From: JAFDZV01 sp966128725
GTDB taxonomy: Bacteria > Bacteroidota > Ignavibacteria > OLB7
Direction: 5' to 3'
Length of the DNA stretch: 20,369 bases
NCBI GenBank assembly: GCA_966128725.1
Contig: CBHYLN010000092.1
Coordinates: forward strand, 1 to 20,369
A model generated the notes under the pieces. The model searched no databases and was not told the DNA's origin. It was given only the letters and a program-made list of their open reading frames with translations. The position numbers and the translations under genes are program-made. Positions 1 to 6,697 of this stretch are shown here, one piece after another (within the stretch, counting starts at the first letter, position 1; every line of letters begins with the position of its first letter).

Positions 1-396
1 CTGTTCGGGTTCGGCGATCTCGGCCGCAGCGCCGCGTTTGAATCCGCGGCGTATGAAGCTCCACGCCGAATACACCATCACCGCGCCTGTTGCAACCATC
101 AGGAAGCTGTCGCCGGCGTACTGCGTCAGGTAGGCGCCAACGATGTTCATCGGCATTGCCGTCAGCAGCACGCGCCAGGCGATATCGAACCGTACCAGCC
201 GGTTGCGTGCGTAGGCAATCGAGCCGGAGATGGCCGCCGGAATGGCTGCCGGCAGCGGTGTTGCCAGCGCAAGCTTGGCGGGCATGCCAAGCAGAACGTG
301 CAGCAACGGCGTGGCGATAAGCGCGCCGCCGATGCCGAACATTCCGGACGACATGCCGATAACGATACCGATGACAGCCGTGATGAACGTGTCCAC
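1..396 (-). CDS. TauE/SafE-family sulfite exporter-like permease (partial, N-terminal 132 residues)
   Basis: Reading the minus strand from a GTG at 396 gives an uninterrupted frame that leaves the window at base 1. It begins VDTFITAVIGIVIGMSSG and continues with a glycine-rich FGIGGALIATPLL stretch, as in the first membrane hairpin of TauE/SafE (DUF81) permeases. About four hydrophobic segments are visible, with APLP-like and YARN/VRFD connecting segments typical of the family. Members move sulfite, sulfoacetate or other organosulfonates across the inner membrane, but the substrate cannot be told from this fragment. No ATG is available upstream and no clear Shine-Dalgarno site precedes the GTG, so the start is uncertain by a few codons. 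A hairpin at 419-441 separates it from the preceding operon, so it is probably transcribed on its own. The C-terminus is missing because the window ends. Confidence 0.85.
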   Translation of the reverse strand, partial: MDTFITAVIGIVIGMSSGMFGIGGALIATPLLHVLLGMPAKLALATPLPAAIPAAISGSIAYARNRLVRFDIAWRVLLTAMPMNIVGAYLTQYAGDSFLMVATGAVMVYSAWSFIRRGFKRGAAAEIAEPEQ

Positions 397-418
397 GCAG
401 TGCTCGTGATGTGGAAAG

Positions 419-441
419 CGCCGGGAAGATGTTTCCCGGCG
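419..441 (-). terminator. Hairpin terminator after the pyrE-lipoprotein-OMP operon
   Basis: A perfect 9-bp stem (419-427 with 433-441, CGCCGGGAA/TTCCCGGCG) encloses a 5-nt loop. It lies 24 nt beyond the stop codon of the outer-membrane protein gene and 22 nt before the TauE/SafE start. On the minus strand it is followed only by a short CTTTCC run, so it is an intrinsic terminator with a weak U-tract. Confidence 0.6.
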
Positions 442-464
442 TGTTTGGAACAGTCCGCTATCCG

Positions 465-1721
465 CTAGTTGTTGGCCCTGTATGGGCGTTGCACCAGCGC
501 AAACCCAAGCTGCACGTACCACAGCGAGCCGCTCAGAATGGTGTCGTACCCGCCCAGCGCCGCCACCGCGTGCCCTACCCGCAGGCGCAGATCCAGGTGC
601 GGGCCAACATCGAACGGAACGCGCAAGCCGGCCAACACCGAAACATCAAGCCCCAGGCGGTCGCGTGTGGTGGGTGTGGCGCCCGGATCGGCCCCGGTTG
701 TGTCCGCGCCCGAAAGGTTCTGCAGCGCAAGCCCGGCAAGCGGGGTTACCGCGAACCTGCCGAACCGGAACTCGTAGCCAACATCGATTGCCCCGCTTGT
801 GATAACCGCGTCGCCAGCTTCCCAGCGCCGCGCCGCCGCGGTGAAGGGCACGGCAACCTGAGCCACGCCGAAGGTAAACCAGGCCGAGGCCGTGATCCGG
901 TTCACATAGACTTCCCCACCGATCGTGGGACCGTGCAAGGTTCCGAAACGATCGCCGGCATTGCCGGTAAACCAGCCAACACCGTATCCCATCATCACCG
1001 CCGCGCCAAACGGCACCTCGGCGTACGGCTGCACGATATAACGCTCGGCAAGCGGCACAAACGGCGACGCGGGAAACAATCGCCGGAACTCGGCCACGCG
1101 CGCGTTCAGCTCCTCGCGGCCACGCAGGCCGCCAACGGTAAGATGATTGGCAAGCAGGTTGTGAATGTAGCGTATCTCCAGCCCCGCACCGGCATCACGA
1201 AGCGCATCGCCAAGCCGCTCGGCCCGCTCGTGCAGTTGCGCGCGTTCGACCGCGTACAACCGATCATCGTGCAGCGGATGGCGCGCAGGTCCGGCCTGTA
1301 CCGCGCTCAACAGGCGTTCAAGCTCGGGCATGCTGGCAAGCATTGCCGTATCGAGCATCAGCAGCCGCGCAAGCAACTGCTCGGCTGCGGTCAGCAGGTC
1401 CGGCAGGCGCTGGTGCGCGAAGGCCAACACCGCGCCGGCGCGCGCGGCGTCGCCACGCTTCAGATCGGCTGCCAGACGGGCGCGCGTTGCAAGCGCCAGC
1501 GACAGCCCCGGGTTGGCATTGCCGATGGCCTGTTCCATCGCCGCCGAATCGCGCGGTGAAAGCGGCTGCGCGGTTGCCATGTGGCAGGATATCAGCAGCA
1601 GTACGCAAGCCAACAAGAACGCCCCGCGTACGGAACCGGTCCCCCACCGGGCACGCAACCGGCCTGCGCCGGCCGCCACCGTGAGCAACGTGCCGCAGCA
1701 TGTTGGGGCCGCAGGGATCAT
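465..1721 (-). CDS. Predicted outer-membrane beta-barrel protein with helical N-terminal region
   Basis: A 418-aa protein of unknown function. Residues about 30-52 form an export signal. It contains a possible lipobox (LISC, Cys 46) and also an alternative signal-peptidase I site after ATA (before QPLSP), so it is either a lipoprotein or a cleaved barrel protein. The region after the signal, to about residue 200, is rich in Ala, Leu and Arg and looks helical. The last roughly 200 residues alternate polar and aromatic/hydrophobic residues in several strands (for example around GGEVYVNRI, AWFTFGVAQV, VGYEFRFGRF, LDLRLRVGHA), as in outer-membrane barrels. The ATG at 1721 lies 4 nt after the stop of the upstream lipoprotein gene, which suggests translational coupling, although a GTG 14 codons in could also serve. 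It is the last gene of the operon. No specific family was recognised. Confidence 0.72.
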   Translation of the reverse strand: MIPAAPTCCGTLLTVAAGAGRLRARWGTGSVRGAFLLACVLLLISCHMATAQPLSPRDSAAMEQAIGNANPGLSLALATRARLAADLKRGDAARAGAVLAFAHQRLPDLLTAAEQLLARLLMLDTAMLASMPELERLLSAVQAGPARHPLHDDRLYAVERAQLHERAERLGDALRDAGAGLEIRYIHNLLANHLTVGGLRGREELNARVAEFRRLFPASPFVPLAERYIVQPYAEVPFGAAVMMGYGVGWFTGNAGDRFGTLHGPTIGGEVYVNRITASAWFTFGVAQVAVPFTAAARRWEAGDAVITSGAIDVGYEFRFGRFAVTPLAGLALQNLSGADTTGADPGATPTTRDRLGLDVSVLAGLRVPFDVGPHLDLRLRVGHAVAALGGYDTILSGSLWYVQLGFALVQRPYRANN

Positions 1722-1725
1722 CAGC

Positions 1726-2373
1726 TTACAGATTAGGCTTCATTGGCAGAAAGGCGAGCGTTTCAACACAGGCAACCAGACGTTCCACTTCGCGCTCGTT
1801 GCTGCCCACCGCGAACGCATAAAGCCGCAGGGGCGCCTCCTCACGCTCGGTTGTGCCCGACTCCAGCACGTTGCCTGTAAGCACCTCGCGCTGCACGATC
1901 GGCGGGCCATCATCCTGTGCCAGGGTACGTTCGCGCCACTCCACATCAACGCCTGCGATGACGCCACCGGCGCGCGCGAACTCGGCGGTATCCTTGATCT
2001 GGCGCGAGGTACCGGCCCGCATGATCTGCAGCATCACCATCGCACGCTGCACCTGGCCGGTATCGGAGGCGCGATAGATGAAGTACACATCATCCCGCGA
2101 TTCCGGCGCCCATTCAGCAACGAAATCAACGGGCAATGTGATAGACATGCGATGGCGCCCGGTGTGCTCGTTCTCGAGCGTGACAACGTGGGTGGTGATG
2201 CCCTTCAGGGCGCCGGACCGGTCCTTGCGCGGCGTACAGCCCGGCAGGCCTGCCAGCAATACGGTCGCGAACACAGCCACGGCACACGCATGGCAAACAG
2301 CACGGCTCGGCGCCCAAAGGCCGGGCCGGCGGGAGCGCCCTGTTGATCGGTGATTGGCGGGGGGCATTGGCAT
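1726..2373 (-). CDS. Predicted lipoprotein, paralogue of the adjacent upstream lipoprotein
   Basis: A 215-aa protein of unknown function. After an unusually long, basic N-terminus comes a hydrophobic segment and a lipobox-like LPGC (Cys 46), so it is probably lipid-anchored. The mature part shares an order of motifs with the protein encoded at 2374-3009: an ITLP motif, then a D-x-YFI-x-R segment followed by an Asp-rich turn, then APLxL followed by a C-terminal RLVACVETLAFLP (ELVRAAETLALTP in the neighbour). The two are therefore likely tandem duplicates. The ATG at 2373 follows the upstream TAG with no gap, and the stop lies 4 nt before the next ATG, so the gene sits inside a tightly coupled operon. 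The start is the least certain part: no later ATG precedes the lipobox, and the 30-residue pre-signal stretch is longer than normal. Confidence 0.72.
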   Translation of the reverse strand: MPMPPANHRSTGRSRRPGLWAPSRAVCHACAVAVFATVLLAGLPGCTPRKDRSGALKGITTHVVTLENEHTGRHRMSITLPVDFVAEWAPESRDDVYFIYRASDTGQVQRAMVMLQIMRAGTSRQIKDTAEFARAGGVIAGVDVEWRERTLAQDDGPPIVQREVLTGNVLESGTTEREEAPLRLYAFAVGSNEREVERLVACVETLAFLPMKPNL

Positions 2374-3009
2374 CTACGGCGTTAGTGCAAGGGTCTCGGC
2401 GGCGCGTACCAGTTCCGCAACGCGCGCCTTGTCGCGACCGCCAACGTACACGTGCAGATTCAGCGGCGCACGGGCAAGCTCGGGGGAAATCGCCGCGAAG
2501 TAATCGGAGCTGGCAATCTCGTGGATGTAATACGGCGCACCGTCGGGAAGCTTGTCGGTCCAGCTCTTCCATGTGACCATCGTGCGCCCAAGCAGCACCG
2601 AGCGTTCGGTGAACTTCGTTTCCGGCCGCACGCCGGTTTGCGGCCGCACGCCCACGTAGATGCGAAGGAACCCGGGCGTCACCGCCGTTGAATCGTGCAG
2701 GCTGGGATCATCGGTCCGCACAATGAAGTACTCATCGTTCGGCAGGCGGCTCCGGTTTTTCACGGTGTAGCCGGCGGGCAGCGTGATGAAGAAATCCGGC
2801 GCCGGGGTGTGGCGCGTTGGGATATGGAATCGTCCGGGCGGAAGGTTTTCGCGAAGCGTGGTATCCGGCGGCAACGGGCGCTGTAAGCCGGCCGCCGCCG
2901 AATCCCGCTTTTCGGAGGGTTGCTTCGCGTCATCGCCGCAGCCGGGCAGCAACACAACAATGCAGGCAGCGGCCGCCAGAGCCGGCAGGCGTAACAGGCG
3001 GCTGATCAT
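2374..3009 (-). CDS. Predicted lipoprotein, paralogue of the adjacent downstream lipoprotein
   Basis: A 211-aa lipoprotein of unknown function. The chosen ATG (3009-3007) overlaps the pyrE stop codon in an ATGA arrangement, a common sign of translational coupling. It gives a textbook lipoprotein signal: MISRLLR, a hydrophobic core, and LPGC with the lipidated Cys at 24, followed by GDD and a Lys/Pro/Ser linker. A start 14 codons upstream inside pyrE is possible but gives a worse signal peptide. The mature domain contains ITLPAGY, NDEYFIVRTDD, a central TWKSW segment and the C-terminal ELVRAAETLALTP, which align with the next gene. The Asp following the lipidated Cys would act as an inner-membrane retention signal under E. 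coli rules, but those rules do not clearly hold in FCB bacteria, so the final location is open. Confidence 0.78.
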   Translation of the reverse strand: MISRLLRLPALAAAACIVVLLPGCGDDAKQPSEKRDSAAAGLQRPLPPDTTLRENLPPGRFHIPTRHTPAPDFFITLPAGYTVKNRSRLPNDEYFIVRTDDPSLHDSTAVTPGFLRIYVGVRPQTGVRPETKFTERSVLLGRTMVTWKSWTDKLPDGAPYYIHEIASSDYFAAISPELARAPLNLHVYVGGRDKARVAELVRAAETLALTP

Positions 3010-3662
3010 ACGCTGCAGCTCGCCAGATATGCCTCGATCTTCTCGCGCCACTCCGGCCGGGCCTCCATCACGTTATTGATGTTCGCCAGCGAGTAGACCT
3101 TCAGGCCGGTCTCTTCCTCGAACACCTCGCGGGCGGTACGGCCGCTGGCGTCCACCGGCTCGGCACGGTCGAATGCGATGATGAACCCCAACGGCTGGCA
3201 TCCGGCGTCGCGAAGCTTGGTGATCGCCTCCAGCTTGGTACCGCCGGTGGTGATCACGTCATCCAGAATAACAACCGTATCGCCCGCGCGCAGCACGCCC
3301 AGGAACGAGCCGGCATCACCATGCGTCTTGGCTTCCTTGCGGTCGCTTACGGCGCGGACCTCCTCGCGATCGGTGCCGACCAACGAAGTAGCCGTGGCGA
3401 TCGCAATCGGGATGCCCTTGTAGGCCGAGCCGAACAGTACACTTGCGCCGGAGAACTCCGGAATTGCCCGGAACATGCCGGCATACAGGCGGCCCATGAT
3501 AGCCAACTGGCGCGCCGAGCACAACGATCCGGTGTTGAAGAAATACGGCGACTTGCGGCCGCTCTTCAAGGTGAAATCGCCGAAGGCGAGCACGCCTTCC
3601 TTGAAGAAAAACTCAACGGCCTCGGCGCTGATCGCCGCCATGTGCTTTCTGCGTTGTTCCAT
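3006..3662 (-). CDS. pyrE: Orotate phosphoribosyltransferase
   Basis: PyrE joins orotate to PRPP to make orotidine 5'-monophosphate, the fifth step of pyrimidine synthesis, in the cytosol. The 218-aa product has the family features in order: an N-terminal FTLKSGRKSPYFFN segment (about residues 30-43), the FGSAYKGIPIA loop (78-88), the flexible catalytic loop DRKEAKTHGDAG (107-118), and the PRPP-binding signature VVILDDVITTGGT (130-142). Length matches bacterial PyrE (about 210-220 aa). An ATG 7 codons downstream (3641-3639) gives a 211-aa protein and is an equally good start; neither has a strong Shine-Dalgarno site. The open frame extends about 95 codons further upstream, but that part is low-complexity and not PyrE-like, so it was excluded. 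It is the first gene of an operon with two lipoproteins and an outer-membrane protein. Confidence 0.97.
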   Translation of the reverse strand: MEQRRKHMAAISAEAVEFFFKEGVLAFGDFTLKSGRKSPYFFNTGSLCSARQLAIMGRLYAGMFRAIPEFSGASVLFGSAYKGIPIAIATATSLVGTDREEVRAVSDRKEAKTHGDAGSFLGVLRAGDTVVILDDVITTGGTKLEAITKLRDAGCQPLGFIIAFDRAEPVDASGRTAREVFEEETGLKVYSLANINNVMEARPEWREKIEAYLASCSV

Positions 3663-3951
3663 GCTTGTTACTGAAAAAGAGATGAGTGTTGTCAAGGAAG
3701 AGGGAGAGAGAGAGAACGCTCGGGGAATGTTTCGATGCCGGGCCTGCGCACGGCCCAACGGACGGCCCGCGCACGACCCCGCGGCATGGCCCGATGGAAC
3801 GGACACGGCATGCGCCGGCCCTGCTTCGGGCAACCGCGGTCGGCTGCTGGCCGGCGTGGCCGGCCTCATCGCCATGAAGATTGCAGGCAAGAAACCAGAT
3901 GCCCCGCGGACCGTTGTGGAACCGGCCCCGGCACATCGGTGTGTCAACGGA
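3663..3951. other. Intergenic region between the AtuA cluster and pyrE
   Basis: About 290 nt with no convincing gene. It holds a GC-rich hairpin (3849-3865, stem GGCCGGC/GCCGGCC, loop GTG) that could end transcription of the AtuA cluster on the minus strand but lacks a U-tract. It also holds a purine-rich GA repeat near 3699-3717, and the possible pyrE promoter. Confidence 0.5.
3667..3695 (-). promoter_or_regulatory. Possible promoter for the pyrE operon
   Basis: On the minus strand a perfect TTGACA (3695-3690) is followed, after 17 nt, by AGTAAC (3672-3667), which matches only half of a TATAAT box. If used, transcription would begin close to the ATG at 3662, favouring the internal ATG at 3641 as the PyrE start. 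This is a weak prediction resting on the -35 box. Confidence 0.25.
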
Positions 3952-4290
3952 TTACTCGTCGATCACCAGATCGTCGGGCACGTCGATCTCCATGCGGAGC
4001 ATCGCCGAGGAAAGGGTTTTCCCCTGCGCGTCGAGCTTCAACGAAACGGTGCCACCACCGCCCAGGGTGTTATGCAGCAGGAAGTTGAGCGCCCAGAGAT
4101 TCGGCAGCTCGAACCGTTCCACCGGCCCGTGACAGATGCCCGCGAAGTGCTGTTTCACACGCTCGGCCGAAAGCGCCTCGGCAATCACCGGATACCACTC
4201 GGCGCGCCGGGCAATCACCCCAACGTTTCCGGCATCCCCTTTGTCGCCGGAGCGTGCGTGCGCCAGCTTGAGCAATTGAACCTTCTTCAT
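3952..4290 (-). CDS. AtuA C-terminal-type ferredoxin-fold protein (stand-alone)
   Basis: A 112-aa cytosolic protein matching the small domain usually found at the C-terminus of AtuA-family (DUF1446) proteins. It shows the hallmark HARSGDKGDAGNVGVIAR segment (about residues 11-28), followed by EWYP, a central NLWALNFLLHNTLGGGG stretch, and a C-terminal LDAQGKTLSSAMLRMEIDVP. In many relatives this domain is fused to the AtuA core or encoded next to it. Here the core is at 5090-6457, with a lipoprotein gene in between. The chosen ATG (4290) starts MKKVQLLKLAHARSGDKG, so the domain is complete; an upstream in-frame ATG adds 18 unrelated residues and was rejected. It probably works with the core protein on the same acyl or terpenoid-acid substrate, but the reaction of this family is not firmly established. 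Confidence 0.85.
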   Translation of the reverse strand: MKKVQLLKLAHARSGDKGDAGNVGVIARRAEWYPVIAEALSAERVKQHFAGICHGPVERFELPNLWALNFLLHNTLGGGGTVSLKLDAQGKTLSSAMLRMEIDVPDDLVIDE

Positions 4291-4342
4291 CGTGCTGTTC
4301 GATTGAAGCGGCCACACGTGGCGGCCGCATTGTACAGGCAGC

Positions 4343-4360
4343 ACACGCGATCCCGCGTGT
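4343..4360 (-). terminator. Small hairpin after the DUF6438-like lipoprotein gene
   Basis: A 7-bp stem (4343-4349 with 4354-4360, ACACGCG/CGCGTGT) with a 4-nt loop starts within the stop codon of the lipoprotein gene. There is no U-tract on the minus strand, so it may attenuate transcription, protect the mRNA end, or do nothing. Confidence 0.25.
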
Positions 4361-5058
4361 TACTGCTTCGTGCGCTCCACATCGGCCGGCGCCGCGTTGA
4401 ACAACGGCCCCAGAAGCAACACCCTGAGCCGGGCGTAGATGTCGGAAAGGCCCGGCGTGCGGCCGTCGCCGGCGTAGCGCACGCCGCCCAGATAGGCGTG
4501 ATTCACCGACACGATCTCATCACCATAACGGGCGCGCACCCAGATGTAGGGCTGATCGGTCATGAAGTGCGTGGTATCGGCCACCAGCTTCATGATGCCT
4601 GTCTGATACGCCTTGGTCATCAGCTCCTCGGCCACGTCGCTCGACATCGGCTTGCGCATCCGGTACAGAATATCGCCGCGCTCGAACTCGTCGTAGCGGT
4701 AGGCCTCGGCATCGTACACATGAAACTTGGCGGGCGTTTCGCGCGAGATCGAGATGTGCCCCTCGCATCGGCCAAAACACTGGCTGATCACGATGTGCAC
4801 GTAGTTGCCCTGTGAATGGTCAACAAGGCTGTCCAGGTGACTGGCGATGGGGTCCGCCGGTGGAAGCGCCAGCCGTATTGCCGGCTGTGGCTCCGATGGC
4901 GTGGCCGTTGGCTGCGTGGTTTTGGCCGCCTCCTTTGGCGAGGAGCAGCCGGCGGCCACCAGCGCGATCACTGCCAGCCCCCCCACAACACGGAACGGCG
5001 TTGCTGCCAGCAGCCGCATGGCGGCGGATGTTCCAACGTGTGCGATCGTCCGATTCAT
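4360..5058 (-). CDS. DUF6438-like lipoprotein inside the AtuA cluster
   Basis: A 232-aa predicted lipoprotein. The start at 5058 was chosen because GGAG lies 7 nt upstream of it; an ATG two codons earlier would sit only 2 nt from the same GGAG. The signal has a hydrophobic core (about residues 24-37) and a lipobox VAAGC (Cys 38), then a Thr/Pro linker. The folded domain begins around residue 86 with a QCFGRCEGHISI segment: a CFGxC pair (Cys 94, Cys 98) followed by a beta strand, and later SDVAEELMTKAYQTGIMKL and a YIWVRARYGDEIVSVNH strand. This order resembles DUF6438 domains, which are of unknown function. It lies 31 nt after the AtuA core gene, and its stop is 69 nt before the ferredoxin-fold gene, so the three are probably co-transcribed. 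The family call is by memory of the motif only. Confidence 0.78.
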   Translation of the reverse strand: MNRTIAHVGTSAAMRLLAATPFRVVGGLAVIALVAAGCSSPKEAAKTTQPTATPSEPQPAIRLALPPADPIASHLDSLVDHSQGNYVHIVISQCFGRCEGHISISRETPAKFHVYDAEAYRYDEFERGDILYRMRKPMSSDVAEELMTKAYQTGIMKLVADTTHFMTDQPYIWVRARYGDEIVSVNHAYLGGVRYAGDGRTPGLSDIYARLRVLLLGPLFNAAPADVERTKQ

Positions 5059-5061
5059 GGT

Positions 5062-5069
5062 CATTCTCC
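5062..5069 (-). promoter_or_regulatory. Ribosome binding site deciding the DUF6438-like lipoprotein start
   Basis: On the minus strand GGAGAATG places GGAG 7 nt before the ATG at 5058 and only 2 nt before the ATG at 5064. The spacing favours the later ATG. Confidence 0.55.
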
Positions 5070-5089
5070 GTCGGTTCGTTTCACATGCC

Positions 5090-6457
5090 TCAGGCATCCA
5101 CAACCTCCACACGAACACGACCATCGATACGGGTTTTCTCGATAAGTGCAGGCCAGTAGGCCACCACTTCCGACGGACGCGGGCGTCCGCCGGCAAACCC
5201 GGTCACGTTCGGTGGGCCGGTGAGGATCAGCGGGGCTATCTCCTTGCCGAAACGTTCAACGCTTCGGAAGTCGCCGCCGCGCACCCCTACCCGCATCATG
5301 ACTTCCTGCGGATCGGGGTTCACGGCCTCCGACAACGGACCATGACATGCGTTGTATCCAACAAACTCGGTGAGCACTTCTTCAAACGTCAGCCCCAGCT
5401 TCGCCAGGCGCTTGCGCAGGATCTGATCGGCCGCCTTCGCCTTGTCGATGGCTTCAGGCCAGGCATATGTAAGCGTCGCGAACGCCGAGTAACCGTCGGC
5501 ATAACTCATCGACACCTTGTAGAACGGGGTATTGGGTCGCCCGGTGATCCCGTGCACGCGCACACGGTCGCCACCCAGATCCTCCAGATGGATCGACGTG
5601 AAATCGGCGATCACATCGGGCGTGATGTATTCGCGCGGGTCGCCGATCTCGTACAGGCACTGCTCGGCAATGGTGCCGCGCGAAACACGGCCGCCGGTGC
5701 CGGGGTGCTTGGTGACAACGAACTCGCCGCTTGGGGAGGCCTCGATGATCGGGAACCCGACGTCGGCAAGGTCGGGCACGCCGCGCCAGTCCTCCATATA
5801 GTTGCCACCGGATGACTGCGCCCCGCACTCGATGATGTGGCCGGCGATAGTGCCGGCGGCAAGGCGGTCCCAGTCATCCATGCTCCACCCGAACTCGTGG
5901 ATCATCGGCGCCAGGCACAGGCCCGTGTCGGTAGTGCGGCCGGTGATCACGATCTGCGCGCCCTGGTTCAGGGCTTCCACGATCGGGCGGGCGCCCAGGT
6001 ACACGTTGGCCGAAAGCACGCGATCCAGCAACCCGGCCACGGGCTCGGCGGTGTCCATGTTGCGAAGCTCGGCGCCATCGGCAACGATGGTTCCCAGATC
6101 ATCCAGGATGTTGTCGCCGGTGACGATGCCCACCTTCACGTTCAGGCCGTGCTTGCGAGCCACCTCGAGTATCGCATCGCGACAGGCCTCCAGATTCACC
6201 CCACCGCCATTGGTCACCAGACGGATATTCTTCTCAACCAGATGCGGCAGGATCGCGTCGATGGTCGCGATCAGATCCTTTGCATATCCCAGCTTCGGAT
6301 CCTTCAGCTTCTGCTTCTGCATGATCGACATCGTGACCTCGGCCAGGTAGTCCATCACCAGGTAATCGATCGGGCCACGAGTCACCTGGTCGATCGGCGC
6401 GGTCAGCAGATCGCCCCAGAATCCCTGCCCGGCGGCGATGCGGATCATTTCCTTCAT
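5090..6457 (-). CDS. AtuA-family (DUF1446) acyclic terpene utilization-type protein, core domain
   Basis: A 455-aa cytosolic protein of the AtuA/DUF1446 family, first known from the acyclic terpene (citronellol/geraniol) utilization cluster of Pseudomonas and common in acyl-CoA catabolic clusters; its exact reaction is not settled. Recognisable segments are the N-terminal IRIAAGQGFWGD, DYLVMDYLAEVTM (about 31-43), LVTNGGGVNLEAC (80-92), ITGRTTDTGLCLAPMIHEFGW (171-191) and HIIECGAQSSGGNY (207-220), plus the HPGTGGRVS and late FVGYNACHGP segments. The protein ends with RVRVEVVDA and lacks the C-terminal ferredoxin-fold domain of fused homologues; that domain is encoded separately at 3952-4290. 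An in-frame ATG three codons downstream is an alternative start. No carboxylase or acyl-CoA dehydrogenase gene lies nearby, so the pathway cannot be named from context. Confidence 0.93.
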   Translation of the reverse strand: MKEMIRIAAGQGFWGDLLTAPIDQVTRGPIDYLVMDYLAEVTMSIMQKQKLKDPKLGYAKDLIATIDAILPHLVEKNIRLVTNGGGVNLEACRDAILEVARKHGLNVKVGIVTGDNILDDLGTIVADGAELRNMDTAEPVAGLLDRVLSANVYLGARPIVEALNQGAQIVITGRTTDTGLCLAPMIHEFGWSMDDWDRLAAGTIAGHIIECGAQSSGGNYMEDWRGVPDLADVGFPIIEASPSGEFVVTKHPGTGGRVSRGTIAEQCLYEIGDPREYITPDVIADFTSIHLEDLGGDRVRVHGITGRPNTPFYKVSMSYADGYSAFATLTYAWPEAIDKAKAADQILRKRLAKLGLTFEEVLTEFVGYNACHGPLSEAVNPDPQEVMMRVGVRGGDFRSVERFGKEIAPLILTGPPNVTGFAGGRPRPSEVVAYWPALIEKTRIDGRVRVEVVDA

Positions 6458-6630
6458 CGGGTTGTCTGTTCGGTACTAATTGAGTTGGCTTGGTACACGC
6501 GGAACGGCAAAGCTACGAATCGCCGGGCAGACCGGCGCGCCCTGCTACAACTGCGAACAATACTCCCGTGATGGAAGCAGCACGCACGGATCGGGCGGGC
6601 ATCGGCGTGCCGACCATCCGCAACAATACA

Positions 6631-6659
6631 CAGGCCCGATCATAGCATGATCGGGCCTG
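6631..6659 (-). terminator. Strong hairpin terminator after the Asp-box propeller gene
   Basis: A perfect 13-bp stem (6631-6643 with 6647-6659, starting CAGGCCCGATC) with a 3-nt loop lies 38 nt beyond the stop codon of the gene ending at 6698. On the minus strand it is followed by TGTATTGTTG, a U-rich but interrupted tract. Confidence 0.8.
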
Positions 6660-6697
6660 GCAAACCGCCGCGCCGGGCGCCATATCCGTTGTGCGGG

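Noticed and set aside
3663..3947. 95-codon N-terminal extension of PyrE
   Set aside because: Low-complexity, Pro/Arg/Ala-rich and without PyrE motifs; the 211-218-aa forms match the family length.
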